The notes beneath the pieces are model-generated. The model saw only the letters and a list, made by a program, of their open reading frames with translations, was not told where the DNA came from and made no database searches. Of a stretch of DNA of 64,000 nucleotides, positions 21,405 to 29,751 are shown one piece after another. Position 1 is the first letter of the stretch. Each line of letters starts with the position of its first letter. The translations under genes and the position numbers were made by a program. This stretch comes from Anthracocystis setariae (lineage: Eukaryota; Basidiomycota; Ustilaginomycetes; Ustilaginales; Ustilaginaceae), in contig CAKMXJ010000018.1 of assembly GCA_928724745.1 (NCBI GenBank), forward strand, positions 62,001 to 126,000, in the 5' to 3' direction.

Positions 21405-21800
21405 AAGGACTGATTGTTGTCACCATTGTTTGCTGCGGCACAGCACCTTTGTCTGCAAGACACTTGTGTTACGGTTGGGGCAGGGAGTCCTGGCCAGGGC
21501 GGTATCGGAGTGCTGCCAGGCGGCTGCGCCGGGGAACAGGTGCACCATGCGTTATACTATCAATGGGGATGCACCGCATGGTATGCTGTGGATGGGAAGG
21601 CGTGCTGCCCCCTGAGAAGGGGCCGCGCCGTGCAATACCTGTCAAAGAGATTCACCCCTTGTGTCACAAGGTGAAGTTGCACGATGTGCACGTGTCCTGG
21701 AGGAGGCATGTGCCACATCCACACGCAATGTCTTATAAGGCGCAAGCTGCGCGCTACACCCCTGTTGTCCCCTTGTCGATTGTATTCTTAGTTACCCTAG
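21405..21800. other. GC-rich patch with several short palindromes, function unknown
   Basis: A stretch distinctly more GC-rich than the surrounding island. It holds a hairpin GCCCC-7 nt-GGGGC at 21607-21623, an almost perfect DNA palindrome CCTTGTGTCACAAGG at 21657-21671, and further short inverted repeats to 21755. No reading frame looks protein-coding, and I do not recognise the sequence. It could be a fragment of a structured non-coding RNA, a short element or a transposon remnant. Confidence 0.35.
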
Positions 21801-22094
21801 AGTAATAGCAAATATCAGACCCAAAGGTAGAGCTGTTACCCTCAGGATTATGCTCAGTGACTCTTGGGGCCACCACTACCACCACACCCCACTCAAGCCC
21901 AAGCCTCACACACTGCATGCTGCGCTGCACAGTCAGGAGGTTGTCAGACCCTTGGCGCTTAACACCAACCCCCTTGGCTCCATGGGAAGGGATGTTTCCT
22001 TTGTTTGTTTGTATAGATTAATGTGCCTCCTTTTGTGGTGAATTTGTGGAAAGTGGCTATTAAGAGCATCTGACAGCCTTAGCATAGCAAAACT

Positions 22095-23585
22095 TGTTGG
22101 AAAATCATGAATCTGGTATGTCAGCGATTGGGGTTATATCTTCCCAATCAGTGATGTGCACAGATTAACTGCATGGAGGCCAACAGACCTGGCAGTTCAA
22201 ACTTTCCAAGCAAGTTTCAAACACTGCAGGAGTTCATTCCACCGGTGAGGAAGGCAGCCAATGAGATCAACTCAACAGACCATTGGACTGCCAGGTGTTC
22301 CTGACTCACTACAGAGTAACTTGACTGTCTCCAGTGAGTAATGGGAAACCCCAATCAGATCTCAAGGCTGAGAACCCAAGAGATACAAAGGTCTACTCAA
22401 CCTATCAGGATGAGCAAACCCAGGAAGCTTCCGGAAGGACGTGGATTATGTTGGAAATCCGAGTTTGAGTTTCGCCATTTTCCTATGCAACAAGCCAAAA
22501 GTCTAACATGCAGCTTCAACCAAAAGCACACTGCCGGCAAGGTGCTATCCTTGACGCTGGTGTTCACTCACTTGGTAAGTCCAGGCCCACACGTGGTGAC
22601 TCTCATGGTCCTGATGTTTGTCATGTTGGCAATGCTAGGGGTTTAGACATCCAGTGTTCCAGGGGGAGTCTGGACTTGACCACAATGGCAAGGTCCCAGA
22701 CTTGACAGCAACTTATGGGAAATGCCAGCAAGTTAATTGAGATTCCCCGCAAGGTTGCGCTCCTTGACGTTGAGGTGACCACAACCTTGGCAGTCAAATC
22801 CCTATAGGCCATGTAAGGAATGTGTATAGCAAACATTGACACTTAGAGAACATTTTGCAGTTCCATCATTTTGTATAAGTAGCACTTGATGTATTCTAGT
22901 TAGTATTTGCCACCCCTCAAATCAAAGTCCACTTCCCTTGATACCTACACAAGTCACCTCAATGGCAAGCTACCCAACCTCATTGTCAACCTCATCACAT
23001 CCCCCAAGTCATATCATTCACAGTCCTCAAGAGTGCCAAGCTTCCTCCGCATTGTAGTTAAGCCCAAGTTCTAAGCCCAAGTACATTGACAAACTTTGCT
23101 GCTACTAGGCCACAGGTATAATAGCTGTGAGGCTGTGACAGAAGTCAACTACACAACCAAAGCAATGTACACCACCTCAACAGCAATAATTGCACCTCCT
23201 CACAGACACGCTCCCTGTGCCAAGTGTTGTGCTCAAATCAACAATCTCATTGCCCATCCAACGTTTCGATTTGTAATAAAACTTTCAACTTGGAAGCCAC
23301 AAAGGCATGACTCGCACAATGCATGAACAACTAGCCTCCAGGCAGATCGCTACTGTGCGAGAAGAAGGAACATAGGGCCTCCAAGGAGAACTGGAGGCCA
23401 CCCGACTCCTGTATATAAAATAGTTGCCCACCGCCTCCGCCGGTAAGGTCAAGTTGTCCTATCACAGAATTAGATAGATCTCTCAGTAAAACGACGAGTC
23501 TGCCGGGATTTATTCAAGAATTTAGGAAGAATCCACTTTAGCCACGCAGCGCAAGACTGAAACCTCGCTCAAGTAATAAAACTAG
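22095..23585 (+). mobile_element. LTR-like element copy 1, split by an inserted segment
   Basis: The 5' part (22095-22447) starts TGTTGGAAAA and matches the first half of copy 2 at 24927: GCGATTGGGGTTA..CTTCCCAAT, GACTGCCAGG, CCAGTGAGTAATGGG, ACCCAAGAGATACAAAG. The 3' part (about 23298-23585) matches the second half: ACTAGCCTCCAGGCA, a TATATAAAA box at 23412, AAGGTCAA.TTGTCC, and CCACGCAGCGCAAGACT. Together the two halves give about 640 bases, close to the 629 of copy 2, so about 840 bases appear inserted between them. A TG start, a TATA box and the size fit a solo LTR; no reverse transcriptase or integrase is visible and the 3' terminus is not a clear CA. Confidence 0.65.
22449..23288. mobile_element. 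Segment inserted inside LTR copy 1, possibly another solo LTR
   Basis: This stretch is absent from the equivalent position of LTR copy 2. It starts TGTTGGAAAT and ends near AATAAAACTTTCA, which would fit TG...CA LTR ends with a polyadenylation-like signal. Inside are two diverged copies of GCAAGGT..TCCTTGACG at about 22549 and 22750. No obvious 5-bp target duplication flanks it, so the exact boundaries and nature are uncertain. Confidence 0.35.
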
Positions 23586-23758
23586 GTCTGCGAACACACT
23601 CCCGCAACCACCCCAGGTGGGTCCGGAGGGGGGAAGCACCAGGCACCCACCCCGGATGGTTGCTCGTGGGTAATTTCTCAGCCTGCCCAACCCGGTTGGG
23701 TGTACGCTTAAATTTTACGACATGGATCCAGTCGCAAGTTTCCACTCTTTACGACATG
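23586..23758. mobile_element. Degenerate MITE copy
   Basis: Contains CTGCGAAC, CAACCACCCCAGGTGGG, CACCCACCCCGGATGG and a right-end-like GTTTCCACTCTTTACGACATG, all related to the complete element at 24485-24670. It directly follows the 3' end of LTR copy 1. Confidence 0.45.
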
Positions 23759-23880
23759 TTTACAGCTGCTGAAGGGCTCAAAAAAGGGGTTTTTTTTTCT
23801 CTCTCATACATTTGAGGATCCAAAAGAGAAGGAAAAACTAAAAAGGGTATGTTTCGGTGAAAACCGTGTTGGAAGGTAGT

Positions 23881-23921
23881 CACATCGTAAAAAGCGGAAA
23901 GTCGAGTTCACGAACTCACCC
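23881..23921. mobile_element. MITE left-end fragment
   Basis: CACATCGTAAAAAGCGGAAAG followed by TCGAGTTCACGAACTCACCC is a close match to the left terminal repeat of the 24485 element. It is cut off at the point where an inverted LTR fragment begins. Confidence 0.6.
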
Positions 23922-24061
23922 AGAGATTCTTGCCGTACTTGATCTGTGGTGGAAGAGGTTTTAATCGCCAATTCCGTCGGTCTCCGTGCAGTTACCTTTT
24001 GTACATCGCCGATCGGGAAGATGTAACCCCAATCGCCTATACACTAATCATTTTTCCAACA
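23922..24061 (-). mobile_element. LTR-like element 5' end, inverted fragment
   Basis: Reverse complement matches the first about 140 bases of LTR copy 2 from TGTTGG onward: GCGATTGGGGTTACATCTTC, then the segment read on the plus strand as GAGATTCTTGCC.TACTTGAT and GGAAGAGGTTT. It ends exactly at CCAACA (24061), the complement of the TGTTGG terminus, which supports that hexamer being a true element end. Confidence 0.75.
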
Positions 24062-24125
24062 GCTGGGATTCATTGAAGAATCCACTCTAGCCACGCAGCG
24101 CAAGACTAAAACTCGCTAAAACTAA
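24062..24125 (+). mobile_element. LTR-like element 3' end fragment
   Basis: GCTGGGATTCATTGAAGAATCCACTCTAG... through GCAGCGCAAGACTAAAACTC is nearly identical to the last 65 bases of LTR copy 2 (about 25490-25552). It abuts the inverted 5' end fragment without any gap. Confidence 0.75.
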
Positions 24126-24484
24126 GAGCTGCGAGTCAAATTTTCCCTAAGTCTGATATGTATGTTTTGCTTTTTACGATACGATAAAATACACTTGAAC
24201 TATGAACAAGAGCTCATTTTGTGATTAAGTTAATTTTAGTGATTTAGTTCATTTTGGTGAAAAATTCAGGCATGTTGTTTTGTCCGCAGAAGCGCCAAAA
24301 GACAGGGCAATTATTATCACAAAGGATGAAAAGTAGGCATATCTTGCCTGTTTCGAGTTTATTTAACCCTTGTTTGTTCTTGTTGCATTTTTACCAGAAG
24401 TTACGTCTGGTCACCCGCCGATGCAACCTGCCCGGGTGGTCCCATTTATATATCATCTACCCCAAAGCAACCACCTCGGATGAT

Positions 24485-24670
24485 TCACATCAAAAAAAAA
24501 CGGAAAGTTGAGTCCGCGAACCCACCCTCTCACCCACCCGGGTTGGGTTCACTGCGAACCCACCCGGGGTGGCTTGGGGGTGGTTCCGGGGTGTAACCCC
24601 CCCCAGCAACCACCCCGGGTGGGTGAGGGGGTGGGTTTGCGGACTCAACTTTCCGTTTTTTTCGATGTGA
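24485..24670. mobile_element. Palindromic MITE (186 bp)
   Basis: Left arm 24485-24544 (TCACATCAAAAAAAAACGG, AAAGTTGAGTCCGCGAACCC, ACCCTCTCACCCACCCGGG) is the inverse of right arm 24612-24670 (CCCGGGTGGGTGAGGGGGTG, GGTTTGCGGACTCAACTTTC, CGTTTTTTTCGATGTGA). Arms of about 58 bases with few mismatches surround a centre that itself repeats CACCCGGGGTGG. No coding capacity. Such long terminal inverted repeats define a miniature inverted-repeat element; the transposase family that would move it is not identified, and no convincing target duplication is seen. Confidence 0.75.
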
Positions 24671-24926
24671 TTACTGGGGTGGTTCTGCGGACGACACCTA
24701 CCCCTTTTTCAATGGTGCACAGCTTCTACCGCGATCGTATCAGGTGAAATTCGTAAAACGGGGTTTCAATCTTGTTGGATAAGTTTCATGACGAAAAAGA
24801 AAAAAAAATACTCAAAAGTTCATTCGCATGCGATAGTCACGATGTTTGCCTGCTTGCTAGCTTGAGCCTATTTTTGTCCACATGGCAAAAATTAGTGAAA
24901 ATCCGTCCCGGAGCCACCCCCGTCCT
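24671..24926. other. Unassigned spacer between MITE and LTR copy 2
   Basis: AT-rich with A-runs near 24798-24810. No gene or repeat recognised apart from CACCCC-type bits just before the LTR. Confidence 0.5.
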
Positions 24927-25555
24927 TGTTGGAAATAGCAAATGCAGTATGTGGGCGATTGGGGTTACACCTTCCCAATTGGCAATGTACAGAAAGTAAC
25001 TGTATGGAGACCAACGGAACTGGCAGTTAAACCTCTTCCGCCACAGATCAAGTATGGCAAGAATCTCTGATGCATAATAACCGGTACAGCCAATGAGGTC
25101 AACAAACAACCACCGGACTGCCAGGAGTCCCCAACTCACTGCGGAAGAACTATGGTATCTCCAGTGAGTAATGGGGAACTCCAATCAGATCTCAAGGTTC
25201 AACCCAAGAGATACAAAGTCCAGCTCAACCTATCAGAGTGAGTGGAATCAGGGAACTCCCGGAAAGACATGGGTTGCCTACCAGGAGTCACACAAAGACA
25301 TGACTTGCACAGTGGGATGCAGACTAGCCTCCAGGCAAATCATCACTGTACAAGAAGAAGGAATGTAGGGCTTCTAGTAAGACCTGGAGACTGCCCAACT
25401 CATGTATATAAGCTCAGTTGCTCACCGCCTTGACAGTAAGGTCAATTTGTCCAATCAGAGAGATACATCTCACAGCAAAATGACAAGTCTGCTGGGATTC
25501 ATTGAAGAATCCACTCTAGCTATGCAGCGCAAGACTAAAACTCGCTAAACTAATA
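24927..25555 (+). mobile_element. LTR-like element copy 2 (most complete)
   Basis: 629 bases starting TGTTGGAAATAGCAAATGC and ending near AGACTAAAACTCGCTAAACT. Contains a TATATAAG box at 25405 and a downstream GCAAAATGACAAGTC segment. Homologous throughout to the two halves of copy 1 and to both fragments at 23922-24125. It looks like a solo LTR or a short non-autonomous retroelement; no internal ORF is convincing. Confidence 0.7.
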
Positions 25556-25676
25556 CCCCTCACCCACCCACGGTGGTTGCTGGGGGGATTACACCATGGA
25601 TCCACCCCCTTGCCCACCCAGGGTGGCTCGGGGGTTTGCGGACGCAACTTCTCTCTTTGTACGACGTGAATGATGC
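25556..25676. mobile_element. Degenerate MITE copy next to LTR copy 2
   Basis: Begins CCCCTCACCCACCCACGGTGG, has GCCCACCCAGGGTGGCTCGG, and ends GGTTTGCGGACGCAACTTCTC...TACGACGTGAA, the right terminal repeat of the family. It lies about 270 bases upstream of the HAD gene start. Confidence 0.6.
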
Positions 25677-25942
25677 TGTCTGGAGTGCGGCTAGTAGGGA
25701 CACAGATTTCCGGAAGAAGCGCGTTGTTGAGAATTGGCCGGCGTTTTCATTGAGCCGACTTCCGGCAAGGCTCAACATGGAAATATCAAGACCTGCGCAG
25801 GGTTCAACCGCGACTTGACTGATCACGAGCGACTTGCTTAGCCCTGGCGCACCATTCAGGACGTTTCGACAGCGTGCGACATACGCTCAAGAACATTCAG
25901 ACCATTTCATTCAATCGACGGGCAACAGTTGGCTGGCATACA

Positions 25943-27468
25943 ATGACGTTCAAAGCAGTCATCTTCGACATCGGCGGAGTGGTGGTCGGAAGCCCGTTGT
26001 TTGCAATCAACAAGTAAGTATGCCCACAGGTCCAAACCTTTCCACACGTAGCAAAGGCACTGACCATGGTATTCGCTTGATATCGTCAGGGTGGAGAAGG
26101 AAAAAGGGCTTCCTTTCCAGTATCTGAATGTGGCCATCACTGCACAGGGTCATGGGGGAGCTTTTCAGGTAAGTTGCGGAGTCTCTTCCAAGAGCAAAAG
26201 GCGTTTGGATGTCTCATCGTCGACGCTGATCATTCATTCTTTCCACCACACAGAAATTCGAGAGAAGCGAACTGGACCTGTATACCTTCTATCGCAAGTT
26301 CGGAGATGAACTCAGCGATGTCGAAAAGAACAACCAAGCATACATCAAGTTCTGCAAGAGCCGTGGTCAAGGTAAGCTACTGCAACTACTCTCTAGCTCC
26401 AATACGCCTTCTTTCTCTCAAGACAGAATCGATCCGTTTTCTTTGAATTGCTCCTAAGCAGAGGTCCCCAAGCTTCCAACCCAGCTGCACATCGACGGGC
26501 GAGAGGTAAGCAAACAGTTATCCCTCACGTCCCAGAACGACGTTGGGGCCACCTCCTGACTTTTCACCTTTAAACCATCGCTCTGCACAGATGTTTGGAC
26601 GAATGATGCGATTCTCTTCGCAAGTTGATCCAAAGATGCGCAAAGCTATCAGGCGCTTGAAAGGTGAGCGATGCTCATTGCAGACGATAATCCGACATCC
26701 CCAACGTGTATACAGTTTGCTGATCAGGTCGCTTGTTCTTTTCCAACGCAAACCAGAGACGGGCAAATTTACCGTTGCTGCGTTGACCAACAACTTTTCA
26801 CCACCGACCAAGATCCCTGCCGACGCACAGGGCAAGACAGGCAAAGCGCCAACGCTCGACGAGGAGCTGAAACACCTTGGTTTCGGCGACGCTCACAACG
26901 ATCTGCGCAACATGTTTGACCACTACATCGAGAGTGCAGTTGTCGGCAAGAGGTAAGAAATGACTCGGCTATTGGACTGCGACTCAGATCAGGCACCTCG
27001 TTCTGAGGAATGCCATCTCAACTGACAATGCTCGGCATGCTTGAACCCCCCCGTTCGGAACTGCAGGAAACCGGATCCCGAGTTCTACAAGTATGCGCTC
27101 GATCTGCTCAAGGTGCAAGCATCCGAGGTAGTGTTCCTAGACGATATCGGGCCCAATCTGAAAGCAGCGCAGAAACTCGGTATCACCACTATCCGTAAGT
27201 GCGCCCCTTGTCCCAGTCAAATCGCCGTTCTGCTGTCAATGATCGGGAATCTCGAAACGTGCCGCTGCACTATCTCTTGGCTCCTCGCCTGGTCATGACA
27301 ATGGTGTAGACCATCAGACTGAACCCCATTCTATCTGACTCCTTCAATCTGTGAATGTTTGCCTCTCCTCCATCAGGCGTCAACTCGACCGACTCGACGC
27401 CAGCGCTAGTAGAGCTGAGCAAGCTGACCGGAGTAAAGCTTCTCGACGATACCTCCTCCAAGCTGTAG
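25943..27468 (+). CDS. HAD-superfamily hydrolase (epoxide-hydrolase N-terminal/YihX-like), eight exons
   Basis: Exons: 25943-26013, 26090-26168, 26254-26371, 26462-26505, 26591-26663, 26757-26952, 27067-27194, 27377-27468; all introns are GT...AG and the join gives 266 residues without a stop. Motif I is VIFDIGGVV (nucleophile Asp9, position +2 is Gly), motif II ALTNNF (Thr139), motif III GKRKPDP (Lys195), motif IV FLDDIGPN (Asp219, Asp220). This pattern fits the HAD branch that includes soluble epoxide hydrolase N-domains, ACAD10 and bacterial YihX. A small helical cap lies between motifs I and II. Likely a cytosolic phosphatase of unknown substrate. It is the most intron-dense gene here. 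Confidence 0.88.
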
Positions 27469-27676
27469 AAGGGTTGATGCGCTGCAATGCAATCGACACT
27501 TGGAGTATGTACTGAGTCGTGTGCGTATGGTTCAAAAGTCGGACAGGATGTGGCGGATGCTTTGCAAAATCGTTCTAGATTGTCTTTCCTCCCGCAAAAG
27601 ACGGCGCGCGGGAAACAAACGAGATGTGTGTGTGGTTGAATGGATGTTTTGGCGCGGAGTATAGATTGGATCAAAC

Positions 27677-28631
27677 TTATGCGGACTGAACGTGACCCTT
27701 GCCCTGGTAGTTTTCGCTCGAGATACCGGTGATGGGGTTCTGTTTCTGTTCGATGGCGAGCCGGTTGGAAGCCTCTTGCCACTCCTTGGTCATGGTCTTG
27801 GGGGGAGGGCCAGCTGTTGCACGAAGGTCGAGAGTCGATGTGGATGAGATACGATAGAATAGCGAAGGATGGTGTGAGCATGAATGGATGTTGGATGACT
27901 GGCAGCTCATTGGGGAGGGTAGACTTACCGTTGGCGCGCATGACATAGTAGATAACGGAGGTGATACCAAGAGCGGCAAGGACACCGGCAAAGGTCTTGG
28001 CACCCTGACCAGGGGCAGTAATGGGCTTGCGAGGGCCGTGGGGACCGAACGAGACAAAGTAAGCTGTGCGGACGGGAGAATACAAAAAACAAAGTCAGCA
28101 ACATGATGGAGTGGTGGCCAAGACCCAGAAAGACTGTGATGATGCTGATTGTGATCGCAGGTGGGAAGGACTCGCAAACGTGTCTCAAGTAAGATAGCTC
28201 GCGGGTCCGATCTGCTAGGTCTGCGATGTTGAGCGATTTGTGGTCCAAGCGCTGTTTTGGGTTGGTTGGGTGGATGGATGCGTTTGCAAGGACTGGCGCA
28301 AGTAGGGTAGAGGGGGCGATCGAGCTGGGATGGTGCACTTACCAGCCTTTTTCTCGTCAACGCTGAGCTCTTTCCAGTCTTTCCTCTGGAGCTCTTCCAA
28401 CTGACGGAAAACACCGTACTGCTCCTCCTTTGACAAGGACTTCCAGCTAGCCTCGATGTTGGGGACGACGTGAGAAAGCTGAACCTTGTTGGGACCCTCG
28501 ATGAAGGAGCCAGCGTTGCGAGCATCCTCAAGAGACCAACGCTCTTCCTTGGTGACCATGGTACGACGGCCGAGTAGGTGGGCAGCGCGGAGGCCGGTTC
28601 GGGAAGCGCGAGCAACGTTGTGACCGATCAT
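27677..28631 (-). CDS. COX5: Cytochrome c oxidase subunit IV family (Cox4/Cox5), three exons
   Basis: Exons on the minus strand: 28631-28343, 28063-27929, 27813-27677, joined to 186 residues. The N-terminus (MIGHNVARASRTGLRAAHLL) is an Arg-rich mitochondrial presequence. Then come RWSLEDARNAGSF, AAYFVSFGPHGPRKP, one membrane span around FAGVLAALGITSVIYYVM, and the tail TMTKEWQEASNRLAIEQK and NPITGISSENYQGKG, which is diagnostic for this subunit. It is a nuclear-encoded inner-membrane subunit of respiratory complex IV. The third-exon acceptor was chosen at 27814 by phase (reading AGPPPKTMT). Convergent with the HAD gene, 208 bases apart. Confidence 0.94.
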
Positions 28632-29751
28632 TGTGATGTGCTGACGCGGGATGTCGAAGCAGGTGGAGTGATGATGAACGAATGAATGGTGGTGTAGGTT
28701 TAGGTGAGAGAAACAAAGATGTCGACGGCGTGGAGGATGACGAGATAGCAAACTCTCACTCACTTCTCTCCCTCTCTCTCTGCCTACGAGCCAAGAAGAA
28801 AATCGCGAGACGACCGCCAAACTGAATCTGTTAGTCAAATGGCACGTCCTTCTTGTTTCTGGCATCTCTGTTTCCGGCAGGCAGCTAAATAGCTTTCTCG
28901 ACTGACAGAGCACTGAATTGAACTGGGCGTGGCCGGGATGCAGCGTTCTGTCGTTGGGATTCAGATCGGTTGAATTTCAACGCACCTTTTCAACTTGAAG
29001 TTCAAAGACCTGTCCGAAAGTGAAAAAATGTGGAATACGGTTCAGTGCTGAACTTGATAACAAGTAGTTGCTTTTTCTCGAATTTGGCATGCAGCCAAGT
29101 TACTATTCAAGTTAGAGGTCAGTATTCGACTTGACTTTCACTTGTTATTGATCGTGGCTGGGGCGCATCAAGGTGCTTGTGATTGGTAATCGAGTTGCGA
29201 AATGCTGCCTTTCACTGTATCAGCTCGTTATGCAGACAGGGCCTGAACCACCCCCCGATCCATACCTTGTTTCCTTGTTCAGCCGGCTGGGGTCGGACCC
29301 GACCATTCGCGTTTTGCATTCCTGTCGTCCGAGATGTTCCAGAAGGGTCTCGCGAATCGTGTTCCGTGTTGGACAAGTCGATTTGTGTGCGTTGCGTGTG
29401 TGCACACTCGTTCATGTGGAGAAACCGCAAGTCGAGCTGCATGATGGCTGTAATGCACGGCCCCCGCCCACGCCGAACCGAAACGAAGCATGATGGTCCT
29501 ACCCTATCCTGGGCCTTTAACGCTTGTTGTTTGAGCCCATCAAGCCGAGTGAAACTTCCTACCCATCTCGATTGTAACCGCAATCGATTCAAATCGGAGG
29601 CGTCACTCACGAGAACATCTGCAACAACTTGTTGTGGGTGAGGTGCAAAGCACAAGGGGTTGTGTGCCTTGCAGCTGACTTTGACAACGGAGCTGGCCAG
29701 CTGCTCTTCGCCACATTGCTCTCAAATTCAGTCCAGTATTGATCCTACACC
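28632..29751. other. Divergent intergenic region COX5 / SH3BGR-like gene
   Basis: 1.1 kb without a supported gene. Contains CT-rich sequence near 28760-28785 (complement of leader for COX5). A GATTCAAATC motif at about 29587 resembles a Pol III B box, but no matching A box or clover-leaf precedes it. Confidence 0.55.

Larger units (their letters stand above)
19850..25942. other. Gene-free repeat island
   Basis: Six kb with no supported gene between CCH1 and the HAD gene. Base composition is patchy: AT-rich around 22.0-24.3 kb, with GC-rich patches at 21.4-21.75 and 24.5-24.65 kb. The contents are repeats described separately. ORFs here are short, not conserved-looking and cross repeat boundaries. 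It resembles a graveyard of small, old transposable elements. Confidence 0.8.

Noticed and set aside
21414..21674. 86-codon Cys/Gly-rich ORF in the GC-rich patch
   Set aside because: No start context, no similarity recognised and overlapping ORFs in other frames; composition explains it.
24254..24747. Short ORFs across the MITE
   Set aside because: They read through a palindromic non-coding element and end arbitrarily.
25171..25433. Small ORFs within LTR copy 2
   Set aside because: The homologous copy 1 does not preserve these frames.
29520..29610. Possible tRNA gene (GATTCAAATC B-box-like motif)
   Set aside because: No A box at the right distance and no clover-leaf folding could be drawn.
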